NCBI RefSeq assembly: GCF_904848185.1
Contig: NC_051051.1
Span: forward strand, 23,220,041-23,284,040
Direction: 5' to 3'
Origin: Acanthopagrus latus
Lineage: Eukaryota > Chordata > Actinopteri > Spariformes > Sparidae
Length of the DNA stretch: 64,000 nt
The translations under genes were made by a program, and so were the position numbers. The notes under the pieces are model-generated. The model saw only the letters and a program-made list of their open reading frames with translations, did no database searches and was not told where the DNA came from. Positions 45,661 to 57,419 of this stretch are shown here, piece after piece. Position 1 is the stretch's first letter, and every line of letters starts with the position of its first letter.

Positions 45661-46898
45661 GAGCACTCTTTGTTATACAGAAAGGGAAGCATTATAATCA
45701 GACTGATGCTGCCGATGGCTGAGTGCCTGGAGTCCTGTCTGTTTTGCTACAGGCATCATGTTTTTTTTACTGCCATAGCTGAAAGACTGTGGACCTCTAT
45801 CAGCCCAATAAATGAAGGAGTTATTCAACAGTTTTGTTCCTTTCTTTCCGAGTGTTCTGCACAGGCTACGCTGCTGGAGTCACAGTGTGATTAGGCCGGC
45901 TTAGCATGGAGCAGGTGGAAACAGGTAACCTGGTTCAGAATTATGCAACCAAAGCCGCCTCCAAACTGGATATGTGGTGCATTTTGTAACAAAGAAATAA
46001 AAAGAAATGTACAGATTACAGTTTGTGATTTTCAGATGAGGTGTCGGATTCCTGTCGAACAACAGCTGGGTGCAGCGGCTCTGTGCGACATCAATAAGTC
46101 TTGCTTTCACATTGAGGTTGCCAGGTTTGGCACTGTTGTGTACTGAGACTTAAATTTCTGCTAGGTGATCAAATCTGATTTCAACACACTGAGGCTCGTT
46201 TATGCTCCCTTTACGTACAAACAGACGCATCCGTTTCAAAGTCTGCGTATTTAAAGCCGTGACTTCTCTTGAAACCATATGGGAGTTTTCACAGGTCTTT
46301 GATGCGCAAATCATGATAACATACATTTACATTTTTTATTTATTTTTGACATAGTCAAAGCTAGCTATTTCCATCTGTTTCCAGTGTTTATGCTAATCCA
46401 GGCTAGATTTAGACCACACTGATTTAAGATTTATGTTAGACATCCTGATCTTGAAATAAGTTATAAAAACACAAAATTCCCCAGATAGTCCAGTTAAGTT
46501 AAATAAAATAAAAAATTTGGGGTCATCACTAAAATCTCGTATAATGTTTTGATAACATTGTATTTAAGTGGCATCATTTTAGACTACATGTACAATAAAA
46601 TGTAAACAGCCAGAAAACTTATTCAGAGCCACAGCAGCTCCCGTGGGATGCATCAGCATCTGCCGCCACGTCTTTGAACTCACAAACACTAGTTGTGAGA
46701 GATCCTGTCGGCTTTTCCATGGAGATGTTTTAGAGAACATAAAAGCTTCAGGGACAGTCAGACGAACACATATATTCTGAGCCTTTAAAAGGTTTGTTTA
46801 CATTTGTGTTGCTTTTGTGCATCAGAATTGCATCCTAATGCATCTGCATTAGGAAATGGAAGAATATGTGAATATTAATACATCCCTGGGCACCTGGG

Positions 46899-46901
<3 letters not shown>
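45661..46901. other. unassigned sequence
   Basis: No supported gene. AT-rich from about 46300. Confidence 0.35.
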
Positions 46902-46975
<74 letters not shown>

Positions 46976-47014
46976 ATATAGATATAGAATATATATAGAA
47001 TATATATATATATA
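46902..47014. repeat. (TA)n tract with imperfect AGAATATA units
   Basis: About 34 uninterrupted TA units, then repeated ATAGAATATA blocks ending in (TA)6. Self-complementary along its length. The Ile/Tyr-rich minus frame is its translation. Confidence 0.97.
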
Positions 47015-48539
47015 AGAAAACCTTCACAGAACATCTACTACAGTTGATAAAATGTCCACATGTAGATTTGTGTTAATCAGTGTGTGGTCATTAAACATGT
47101 AAACTGGTATGGTATTTCAATGTTCTCCTGATCCAAATGCTACATGTCAGCGTCTGTCTCGGTAATAAGAAGCAAAATGTAATCTGACAGCCGTCATTTT
47201 AACCACAAATGTTTGCATTTTTCATGTGGGAGGCTCGTTCACACTGTGACAAGTATGTACGACCTCTGACGTTATAAATCCTCAACTGAATATTTCAGAA
47301 ACATCTTGATGAACTATAAGCTTGACCCTCTAGAACAGTCAATATTGATTTTTTTTTTTACATGAAGGAATCACTTAATGAGATTGCACTTTTGTGTTTT
47401 TTGCTGCGAGGAAGTTTGTAGACTACTTCATCATAAAGAAGATGGCGTGCCTCCTCCTCACACAGAGCTTTCTTCCAATAACCCCTTTTAGCTGTTTAAG
47501 ACAGAGCCAAACCCTTTGAAAATGACCAACCATGAGAGTTTTAACCTTGAAGGCAACACCACAACTGAAACAGTGCCCTGTATTTATTATGTCTTTTTAA
47601 TATTTTACATTTCTTCTTGCTTCGGTGGGTAATATCACTGTTGGCCGCTTGCAGCATCTGGAGAGCAACTGGGAGGGAGAAACCGGAGAGATGATCTTTA
47701 TGTATTATTTGCTTCAAAATCCTGCGTGAAGTCAGGAATATTAACTTATATTCAAGTAAAAACTACTGTCATTATCTATTAAATAAATAATTATATGTTC
47801 TTACAGTTTAAATCTGACGGCATTCTCTATGTTTCAAGTTTTCCTTTGCATTAGTCAAAGTCTGGATCCAGGTTGGTGACCGGCCGAGTATTAAAGCTAA
47901 CATTTTAATTTGGGGCCATTTCTGCATTATGCAACGTTGATTTCTTGTTCATTTTGTGAATTTTCCCCAGACGTCGACCTTGACTACAGAGATTAAATTC
48001 ATGTATTTAAGGATCCAAAAGAAAGTTTTTTAATGCCTCAAACCACCTAAAGACAATCACAAATCTGTTAAACGCTTGTTGATCGATGTTGTTGACTGAT
48101 ACATTCACACCTCACTGCCCACGCTGTGCTTGGAGCAAAATCTTTTCAAATTATCACCATTTCATTATCACTTATTGGATGAGAACTACAGTAGATCTCA
48201 AAGAACATTCAACTGGGACATTTTTGTCTCAAAATGAAAATTAAACATTTAGTTTTGCATTTCCGGTTTTGCTTGTGGATATTTTCTAAGTATTCTGAAA
48301 TCTGAGTTAATAATGACATCATACCTTGACATTTGCGTTACATCAACGTAAATTAACTGCTGACAATACTTGATCATCCATCCACCCATATGGCCATTGC
48401 TCTCTATACTAACAACATTCTGATCTGTGTTGTGATGGCAACGAGTGCATCAGACTTCCCCCATGCCACTCAGAGGCCACCTGGGAGATGTAGTCCCCCC
48501 CTGAGCTCTTCTTCCCGTTGGTCATGCATGAGTAGCCGA
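47015..48539. other. unassigned AT-rich sequence
   Basis: No supported exon, RNA gene or repeat terminus. Confidence 0.35.
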
Positions 48540-48700
48540 CTTAGTTGGTGCCCTTTACGAGGCTCTCCATCCACCTGAACTGACTCCGCTCTATGCAAAG
48601 GTCCATTGCACCCTGCCGAGAAACCTCATTCCAGCTTCTTGTATCCCCAAAGATATACCGTCAGTCACAACCAGGAGCTTGTGGCCTTAGTGCTGATGAG
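48540..48700 (+). repeat. possible LINE-derived fragment
   Basis: CTGACTCCGCTCTATGCAAA, GAGAAACCTCATTCCAGCTT then CTTGTATCCCCAAAGATA, and CAGTCACAACCAGGAGCTTG resemble, with heavy divergence, a piece of a LINE-type coding strand common in teleost genomes. The frames here are broken. Identity rests on recognition only. Confidence 0.4.
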
Positions 48701-48738
48701 GATGAGACAGACTATGATTGACCTGCTCTGCATGAGCG

Positions 48739-48739
<1 letters not shown>

Positions 48740-48800
<61 letters not shown>
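48740..48800. repeat. (GT)n microsatellite
   Basis: Thirty GT units. With the CA tract 95 bp downstream it forms an inverted pair. Confidence 0.97.
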
Positions 48801-48802
<2 letters not shown>

Positions 48803-48895
48803 TCATGAAGGTGAAGCTGCAGGCACTGCGATGTTTGGTTTGATTAGCTGTGCTTTTGTTCACAGAGATTGCTTCAGGTATACACCACCTGTAAT

Positions 48896-48935
48896 TCACA
48901 CACAAACACACAACACACACACACACACACACACA
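48896..48935. repeat. (CA)n microsatellite
   Basis: About 19 CA units with two short interruptions. Confidence 0.95.
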
Positions 48936-48949
48936 TTCTTCTCCCTCTA

Positions 48950-49160
48950 TGTGATATGAGAGCCATCAGCATCTCTGCCATAATTCATGTGAATAAATGG
49001 AATGGTTAATCGGAGCGATATTTGATTTAGTGTAGATGGAGGCTTCTGCGGCACAGATAAAGCCGTCTGCAGGCATGCTTTCGCTCTCATCATTCATCAT
49101 TACATGGCTTTTTATGACAGGACATATTCCAGGGGACAAAACAAGATGTGCATTTAAAGA
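48950..49160. promoter_or_regulatory. candidate conserved non-coding block
   Basis: GCCATAATTCATGTGAATAA, ATGGTTAATCGGAGCGATAT and CATCATTCATCATTACATGG: dense TAATC/CATTCAT-type cores in non-repetitive sequence directly after the microsatellites. Conservation is untested. Confidence 0.3.
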
Positions 49161-49440
49161 TAAGGACGGTGTGTGTGTGCCGTTATCTAGTCAAAAGAAA
49201 AATATCCTGATATTGATCTGGAGAATATTATACCTCAGCAGCCGCCAAATTCCTTTGAAGCAGTCAGACCTCAAACAGCAGACAGACTGTAATACATGAT
49301 TAGCATAAAAAAGTCCTTCTGTGATGAACAAAGAGGTTGACGTGGTTTCTTGTTCAAAACCAGATTTCGGAGGTTTGTGAAAATATTTCGCCTTTCAGGA
49401 TAACGAGCCAAAGGTGGCGCCACTGTTTGCAAAAATGTGA

Positions 49441-49972
49441 GGACTCAAATGCAGACACAGTGAGGCATTATTCAAACAGACAAACTGACAAAGAGTACAA
49501 GTCCACAGGATCAGTTGTTTTCAGACTTCCCAGTCTTTACGAGAGATGGGGCATTGCATCGCCTATTCTTCGTGCGATGCCAAACCTTGTTGAGTTAGAC
49601 AGATCCAGCAGTTGCAGGGCTTATTTCTCATGTGGAATGTTCTTCAGGAAACACATCTTGCTGAGCTGTTTTTGTAGCATTAAAAGAACATTTACAAATG
49701 AGCCGGCATGTCGGTCCAAGGGGAAATCACAGACCAGCAACCCACGGGTGGCGTTCAGCCAATCGGGTGCAGCCAGTGGGTGTTTCTTGGACTGTGTAGC
49801 CCCTGTGGAACTGGATCATAAGAGAAAAACACAGTGACTAATTAACAGATGAAGCACAGGTGAACAGAATTAAGGCGGGAAAAGGACAATGACAGGAAGC
49901 GGAAAGTAAAACATGACACATGAGGATGAGTCAATCAAATATACTATAAAATGAAAGCAAAACACCATGACA
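49441..49972 (-). mobile_element. LTR-like element, minus-strand copy
   Basis: On the minus strand it starts TGTCATGGTGTTTTGC at 49972 and ends TGTGTCTGCATTTGAGTCC at 49441, the same ends as 42526-42852. At 532 bp it is about 200 bp longer than that copy, so it has an insertion or preserves more of the element. The 166-codon plus-strand frame (49337-49837), the longest in the window, runs antisense through this repeat and out of it. It has no recognisable domain, so I do not call it a gene. Confidence 0.6.
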
Positions 49973-51379
49973 GGTAGTTCATGAAGAAAGGTCTGGAGCG
50001 AGTGTTCACAAAGTAAAATTCATAAGGTAAAAAACAGAAGAGTATTATATTCAGTGATGATTTATTATTGTGATACTGATCAACTATCAGTGATGCTAAT
50101 TATTAGTCTTTTGTTTTATCTGATAAATGCTGCTAAAAGGCTTTCAAGCCAGTGTGACCCTGTGGCAGTGTTTGTATTTGTAATAAAGTTGCTTATGACT
50201 CACTTCTTCATGTCACCTACAAAGCATGTGTTGTGATCTACTGATGCAGCATATGCTTTCAAATGCATGTGCACCATATAAGGCTTCACATTAACCAAGC
50301 AGCAGAGAGCCTCCGTAAGCCTTTCCTGCCGTCTCGGGGAAAAAGCAACTGTGCGGCCTTATGTGCACCATGAATCATTGAGGTGGTATGCATTTTCTCA
50401 TTTGGTTTCCTTCGCTTAGCAGTTGGTGCTAACAGATGAAAAAACACATTCACACCTTACCATCAATAAGCCAACAAGGGCAAAATGCTTAACAAGATGT
50501 TTAATCACTGCCACAGACTGAGACGTCACCATGGAGATCCATGATAGTCAACTCTTCATCCTTAACGTCCAGCACAGGTGCTGAAGCTACCACAGAGGAC
50601 ACATTCTGTTTTTTTATTCTCTGGGATTCAGGGTTTTAAAAAACACAAGGCGAGCTTACGTTCTACAATTAACAACTGTTCCACCAGAATTGTATTCCTG
50701 GCAGCAAAGTGGAGGTTTTGAAAAATCTCCTAATAATCTCTATTGAAGTTTCCTCGAAGAACAATGACATATATTGAAAAGGAAGATAAGAATACAGAGT
50801 TCTGCAACAGTAATCGTTTAGTTTGTTGTTCTACCTCATAAAACGTGCAAAATAATGATACAAATATATAGAGTTGTTTTGTGTGGGACCTCAGAATATT
50901 TCAGAAATCCCGACTTTGGCCGTGATCCTGCTTCCACTGCATATCTTTTTTAAAAAACGTCTTGACTGGTCATGCATGGTCAATTAATCTTTTTAAGTCC
51001 AACACCTCTTGGCCGAGAAACGTGTATATGGGGAAACCAGGGCTGAAAGTAGTAATATAACACTTCTTCAGTCAACCGAAGAGAGTAAAGTACATTTCTG
51101 AACTGTTATGATTTAGTATATAGTAATGGAACAAAACACCACTCGTCAAGCTCCAATGCAGGGAGGGCACACTGTGACTTCAACAATTGAGGAAATCGCC
51201 CATCAAATCACAGACGTCGACCAGTGAATTACAAATCTGTACTCAGTCCATCACAGCTCAGCCTACCTTGTGTTTCTCTGAATCAAGCCTTCTATATTGC
51301 TAAAAACGTTAATATTATACCTTTACCTAATATGGAGAGGTTTTTTGTATTTCCAAGAAAAGTGCCAAGTGCAGGCTTA
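49973..51379. other. unassigned sequence
   Basis: No supported gene or repeat terminus. Confidence 0.35.
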
Positions 51380-51840
51380 TTAAAGGGTAGCTCCATCAAT
51401 TTTACAGACTGAAGTGTGTTCACAAGTTTCGGGTAGTACTACTGCAAACAGTGTGTGAAAAATTAAGTAGAAATCCTTCAGCTGCTTCAGAGAAAGCTGC
51501 ATGTAATCTGATAACTTGTCTACATTGCATTGTGGGTAATATAGGAAGAACATTTTGAAAAGCCGTCCGCTAGTCTAGCATTGCACTCCCCAAGTGCTGT
51601 TGGACTCATTATCAACAGTTAAAAACGATTGTTCAAAATCGATACGGCAGAACAAGAGATAACATTTTCCTTTTCAAAACCTGGTGCTATCACTACCCAC
51701 AATGCAACTAGCTATTGTGTGACATCAATGGGTACAAATTGTCAGAATACAAGGTTTTATACTACTTGTGCACATATGCGGTCATACTCCTGAAGGCCTG
51801 GAAATACAACAGCAAAACAAATTGGTGAAGTTACCCTTAA
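51380..51840 (+). mobile_element. TTAAAGGG-ended DNA element
   Basis: The left end TTAAAGGGTAGCTCCATCAA then TTTT and the right end AATTGGTGAAGTTACCCTTA then A are imperfect inverted repeats of about 22 bp. Two internal phrases, TTGCATTGTGGGTAATATAG (about 51527) and CACTACCCACAATGCAACTA (about 51692), are inverted copies, so the element folds back on itself. 461 bp, no coding capacity. The family is one I recognise from percomorphs. Confidence 0.7.
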
Positions 51841-53089
51841 ACAGTGCATCTACAGGAGTTTAAATGGGGTTTTGAATTGACACTTCTTAAGTCCCGCCTG
51901 TCCTCACTCCAGTAAACAGTTGGAAACTCAACATCCTGACCTGATGTGGAAAATGAAGAGTTTCTTCCATTTCCAGAACAGAAGATATATTTTCTCTGAT
52001 GTAAGGAGTGGATTAGGACTGCAGTCGAGCCAGTTACCTCCTGTTTTTATGTCATTAAGCTGACTGCATGTGTGGACGACCTCACCATCAGCTGAACATC
52101 CACAACATCTGCAAAAACACCAACTGTATGTTTGATCAAAAAATAAGATTGCAAAGTCTCATTATGTTAGCTAACATTAGCAAAATGCTAGCTAATGCAT
52201 AGAAATCAGCACCATGGTAAGTAGTCAGGAAAAACTCCATTAAAAGCAGTGCAAGAACAATGCTGACTAATAATCTATTCATCCTCGGCCTCCACTCAAA
52301 TACTGCTTCTCTTATTCCATTCATACTGGGAATAACTTGGCCTATAATAACTTCCTATTGATCTGTGTATCTACAGTACATGTAAAAGTGAATGCAAGTT
52401 CTCTTGGGGATGCTGAACATCACCTGGCAAAGTTCAGCAAATCATGATGCAAATTGTGAGGCGGTTGAAGGGAAGGAAGCTACCGATATTTCACAGAGTA
52501 ACAAAATAAATCCCACAACCTGCTGAGCATCACAGATTGATGATATAATATTGAACCACAGGGAGGAATTTTTCCCTCACAAGCCCACACTCATATTTTA
52601 GAAACTTTGCCCTAAAGTATACCAGAATCTAAAAAGTATATCCCAGGTGCATAATGCATGACAAGGGCACACACACACACCACATTTATTTTCATCTTCA
52701 CATTGGTTGAGGGCAAAGTCACATAGGGGGAAGACGCTGAGAGTATAGAACATGACGGACAATGTGTGAGAAAGCGCCTAAAAGCCTCTGAGCGTGTGAG
52801 GAAAGGCGCATAGTGGCACACATACAGTAAGTGCATTATGGTCGGGGGTGACATGAATCTCTAGCTCCACTCATTTTCTTCCATCAGCGTGTTTGCTGCT
52901 AGGATAAAAACACAAACACAGTTAACAGATACAGACAGGCTAAAAGAAATCACACACATGAAAGCACATTAGGACACAAGTGCACACAACAGGGAAGACA
53001 GTTCTGATCAGACTGCGCGCACACACATGCACACTCTTGAAGTGCTAACTGACTCAGACAGTCTGCGTAACAGCCTGCCTGCTTCCAGC
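51841..53089. other. unassigned sequence
   Basis: TTAGCTAACATTAGC and GCTAGCTAA near 52168-52196 form a small interrupted palindrome, often part of fish repeats. Short CA patches at 52670 and 52905. No supported gene. Confidence 0.35.
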
Positions 53090-53310
53090 CAGAGCTCATC
53101 TCGCCCGAGCTGCTCGCTCACCTCTAAATGAGGGCTGTCAAGCGGAGCCATAGTGACGCCTGCCACCTCTAATTGGCAGTGCATTAACAATCAAATCAGG
53201 CTAATTAGCCAGAGCATGGCGATGAGGAATAATATTCTCACTGTGTGCGATTGTGGCTACTCTGCCATTCACGTCCTATTTGCATATTCCAATTTCCCCC
53301 GAACAATAGA
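53090..53310. promoter_or_regulatory. strong candidate conserved non-coding element
   Basis: The POU octamer ATTTGCAT (53278-53285) lies in CCTATTTGCATATTCC. CTAATTAG (53201-53208), CTCTAATTGGC and CATTAACAATCAAATCAGG (SOX-like AACAAT) occur within 130 bp. Repeat-free. A minus frame (53008-53190) is unsupported. SOX, POU and homeodomain sites together suggest a neural enhancer, as inference only. Confidence 0.4.
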
Positions 53311-53879
53311 AGCAAATTAGACGACTAGAGGAGGAAGAGAAGAGGAGATCTGACAGGGAGAGTGAGATGAGGGGAGAGAAAGCAAGCTTTGCTAAAACCG
53401 ACTATTACAACTGAGATTGGAGGTTTTTTCTGTTTTCAATTTACTCAATTCCACAATTTTTCTGATAAAAACAGCATGAAAACAATATATTGAAATCAAT
53501 CTTGCAGTCGAACTAACATATTTAACCCCACCACAGGCATACTGTCACAAGATGCAAATGAAATAACTAGGCTTAAAGGTGATACATCTACTTGTGCTTT
53601 CCATGGTGAACCTTTCAAGAACCGAACGCAATGCTCTTTAGGGGAAGAAAATGAGCACACAAGCAAACATGGAGCAATTTTATAATGAATTGAAAAATAA
53701 GGCTGCTAAGTAAGAACAATCTATCCCCACAAACTGAAAAATAACACAAAGCTGTAAAATATATAACTTCGACAAAGTAACCTGGCATTAAATGTATACA
53801 AGAAACTTCAGGTTCAGCAAACAGGCTCAGACTTTCTTCTCTTAATTCTGGAGATCTACACTGGCTTCAAACATAGTTA
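53311..53879. other. unassigned AT-rich sequence
   Basis: Purine-rich patch at 53330-53385. No supported feature. Confidence 0.35.
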
Positions 53880-53939
53880 AAGGTCCAAATTCCTCCTTCC
53901 TACCTTGGCATTTAATGATGCTTTGGGATTGGAGTTCAG

Positions 53940-54160
53940 TGAAAGTCACTGTTAATGAGTTGGGAATTGGACTCAACTAGAATCACCCTGAGTGTACCTG
54001 CCAAGTTGCTGTTCTGGAGACATGGTGTTGAATGACGCATCTAACCTCTGACCTTTGACATTTCGCCACCAAGTTCTAGCCAGTTCATCACTGAGTCATA
54101 GTGGACATTTGCACCAAATTTGAAGAAATTTCCTGAATGCGTTCTCATGACACAACCCCG
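53940..54160 (+). repeat. fragment of a widespread teleost dispersed repeat
   Basis: CTGACCTTTGACATTTCGCC, ACCAAGTTCTAGCCAGTTCA, TCACTGAGTCATAGTGGACA and TTTGCACCAAATTTGAAGAA followed by TTTCCTGAATGCGTTCTCATG match, with divergence, a repeat I recognise from many teleost genomes. No coding capacity and no visible termini. Confidence 0.55.
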
Positions 54161-56111
54161 AAAACATAATACCTTCAGCCACAACTGACCGCTCTGAAAT
54201 AAACATCACCTTTCTCACAAACTGGACCTCCAAAACATAAAAATATAATGCAACAATAAGAATCATAACGTGTAAATGATGGGAGACGTTGAAACACCTC
54301 CTACTGCAGCACAATGTAATTCAGACACCTCTCTGTTTCAACAAAACCCATCATGAAGGCAGGTGTTGATGTTGTGGTTTCAGCTTTAAGTGTACCTAAT
54401 TAACTGGTAGTTGAGCGTATACCCATGCATAGACTTTATAATTTAGCTGGCTCTATCGGTTTGACTTGAACGTCACCTGAATACTAATGTTCTGCCAAAA
54501 TCACACAATTACTCCATTTAATGAGTTCAAAAATTTAAGCCAATAGTAAAACTGTATTTGAGGTATATCCTGACAAAAAAAAATAAGGCAATGAATCCAG
54601 AACTACCAAACAAATATACAAAAAACAAGACCAATTCTAACATGAGGCTACTCGGGTACATGACCCAGAGCTCTTCATTAAGTTCAGCCAGAGTTTTAAA
54701 AAAAATGTAAAGAAGCGTCTCAAATTGCCGTTGAGCACAACCAGACAAAATGTGCAAGTTAGTTCAAGAACAACTGTTGTGATTATGGAAAATACTGTCA
54801 TTTCTCATTACCTTTGTGAAAATGAAATACCGGCCACACTATAAAGAGATTGAGGCCTGTTTTTTCTCTTTCAATTCTGAATCCATTCCACCCGCACACG
54901 GAACGGCAGCCAGTTTGGACTGCCTTGCATAACCTATCCTAAATCAATCTTTTCCTAAATGAAAGAAACATCGATTGGCCACACTAGATAAAAAGTCCAT
55001 CCTTAAACAGGCTCAGGGGAGCTGTGGCATCGGGGTTTGGAACGATGTAGCAGCCCCGAAGACGGTCGAGCAGAGAGCGGAATGAGTAATGAACAGAAGA
55101 AATACATTAAAATGAGTAACAGGATACACTACGGTCTCTGCGAGCGAGAGTGTGTGTAATGCAGAGGCATTCACAGAATCTTAAATGCAAGCTCCCATAC
55201 GCACTCGTGTGTTTTTAATGCATGTGTATCTGTCTCCTCCAGTACTTTCTATCTTTATGAGGACCAGTAAGACCTCTCGACTTGGCCTGTTATCGCTCGG
55301 TCTGTTTAAGGCTGTTCCAACTTTAACTTTCATTAAGATTGATAACTGTCACATTGGGGTAGTGATCGGGGCATCAGCATTAAATTTAGACTGTTTCTTA
55401 ATGACTTTAAAGTTCCTCGGAGTACATTATACAGCTGTTTCAAGGCTAAAAAAAGGGCCATTCGACCAAATTACAACAAAGAATGTCTTACTTACCATTA
55501 GTAGGACATTGAGATCAGATGGTTTCCCCTCCATTTGTTTTTATGAGCATATAAGCAGAGAGAGAAAAGCCAGAAAATGAACAAAAAAACAACTTTAAAA
55601 CTGGGAAGTTGGTTCATCAATAAAAGCAACATGTGGAAACAGACATAATAAATTAATCCTGACGTACACGAAGCGTGTGTCTTCTGATGAAGCTCCAGCT
55701 TCTGTGACAACTGAAAACATTACATTTGAGTGGTGCCATTTTTCTTTTTAATCCACGTTTCAGCCCTCTTCTTTTTCCTAAAGATCAGGAACTGAGATTC
55801 AGGTGCTGATATGGGATATTGACCACACTCATGTGATAGTGATTAGCTGATCATCCTCCCCACTGGGCTGGGAGCAAACAATCAGGAGGTGCATTCATTG
55901 TGTCATAAACACCTTCATCCAATTAACAAAAAGGTACATTACTGTTGAGTAGAGGTCTTATCAAGTCCACCTGGACCCTGGACCATGAGACTCTATGTTT
56001 TTAAATGGACTAGCTATTTAAGATTGGGTGCACATTGAAAACATTCACCTTTTATAACTACATTTAATGTATAACCTCTGTCTCTTTTTTATGTTTTTAA
56101 TGTGTTGTTTT
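54161..56111. other. unassigned sequence
   Basis: The 131-codon plus frame (55185-55580) has no splice context or motif. No repeat terminus recognised. Confidence 0.35.
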
Positions 56112-56176
56112 TAGCATTCAGTAAAGAGTACTTTAAATATCGTTATATAGAATAAATGCATTATTATCATTATCAG
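56112..56176 (+). repeat. possible LINE 3' tail fragment
   Basis: GTAAAGAGTACTTTAAATAT, then ATAGAATAAATGCATTATTA and TCATTATC, resembles a fish L2-type tail (gtaaag...ctttgaa...ataaat and a microsatellite-like end). Tail only. Confidence 0.3.
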
Positions 56177-56229
56177 TGTAGAGTGATAGGGAGACATTAA
56201 TGTTCTCAAAATGAATACATCAAATGATA

Positions 56230-56518
56230 TGTATTTGCAAAAGAGGCCTACAACAAAAGGACACTGAGGCAGGCAGGTTAGCAAATAAAAAGCCAGAAAG
56301 CCACAGTGAACACACACACGCAGACCAATCGACAAGGAGTTAGAGAAAACACTGACTTAAATACACTTGGCTAATTAAGAAATGAAATGCCGGGGAGCAA
56401 GAAAACAGGAAGGAAAAAAGAAAAAACATGGAAAGGGAAGTGGAAAACAAGACTTGACATATGAGGACCACACCTACAAAATAAAGCAGGAAACCGTTAA
56501 ATTCCAAAGGCCATGACA
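56230..56518 (-). mobile_element. LTR-like element, second minus-strand copy
   Basis: On the minus strand it starts TGTCATGGCCTTTGG at 56518. It has ATGTCAAGTCTTGTTTTCC where the 42-kb copy has the equivalent run, and the same TATA-like GTATTTAAG (56356-56364 in complement). The end is indistinct. The 65-codon Phe/Leu-rich minus frame is repeat translation. Confidence 0.5.
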
Positions 56519-56713
56519 TTAAATACATAAATGACATATAGAGCTAGATGATAGCACCCTGATGCCTTTACGTTAAATTGAGGCTACAGGTTGGCACCCA
56601 AAGGGAATAGTGTTTTCCAAACCGTCATACTATTCCATTAAGGTTAAGATTGGGGTTGGAGACGAGGGAGTGTACAGCGGCACGTCAGCGAGGGTCCTCA
56701 TGAATACAGAAAT

Positions 56714-56719
<6 letters not shown>

Positions 56720-56760
<41 letters not shown>
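56720..56760. repeat. (GT)n microsatellite
   Basis: Twenty GT units. Confidence 0.97.
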
Positions 56761-56761
<1 letters not shown>

Positions 56762-56826
56762 CGCAGAGATGCGTGCATCTTTACAGGGACACTTACAGTG
56801 ATGTAAATGCTGATGCGGCTTAACAC

Positions 56827-57072
56827 CCCCCCACACACACACATTTATCCTGTGCCAGCACACATTAGTTATACTAGGTGACTCATACACACACACACAC
56901 ACAGACACATACACACAAACACACAAACAAGCACACATTCGGTAAAACATTTAAGATGAGACAGACAAATGGACACACACACTGCACCAGATCTAACACT
57001 TACTGTACACAGTCCTACACAGACACACACTCACACTGAAACATATCCACTTTTGCTAATGTACAATATATT

Positions 57073-57121
<49 letters not shown>
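56827..57121. repeat. series of (CA)n tracts
   Basis: Interrupted CA at 56830-56842, 56886-56935 and 56970-57035, then a clean (CA)24 at 57074-57121. All V-C and T-H frames here are artefacts. Confidence 0.93.
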
Positions 57122-57122
<1 letters not shown>

Positions 57123-57368
57123 CACAAACACATTACTTACCAGGCTTCTCGCAGCAGCCAAGATGGATGTGATGTTTGCACTGATGTTATGCGGGACATT
57201 TTCTGCCCTCCATTTTATTCGTGTTTGGCCTGTAAACTGTGAGAGGCTGCGCTTTCAAATGAGTAATTAGAGAGCCGTAATGCAGTGCTTTGTTTTATTT
57301 GTTTACCCCTAAAGAGTCTAATAAAGAGCTGAAAGATGAAGGGGAAAGGCTGGAAGACAGCGAGAATG
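57122..57368. other. unassigned sequence
   Basis: A donor-like CTGGTAAGTAATG occurs on the minus strand near 57135-57148, with no exon to support it. Confidence 0.3.

Positions 57369-57419
<51 letters not shown>
57369..57419. repeat. (GATA)n microsatellite
   Basis: Twelve GATA units, each also a potential GATA-factor core. Confidence 0.97.

Noticed and set aside
46849..47034. Ile/Tyr repeat peptide
   Set aside because: Translation of the TA tract.
49337..49837. 166-codon plus frame, the longest in the window
   Set aside because: It runs antisense through the LTR-like element at 49441-49972, has no domain or signal I recognise, and no promoter or splice context.
57369..57419. CRISPR-like or regulatory array of GATA sites
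   Set aside because: A plain tetranucleotide microsatellite with no spacers. No CRISPR array or other prokaryotic feature exists in the window.
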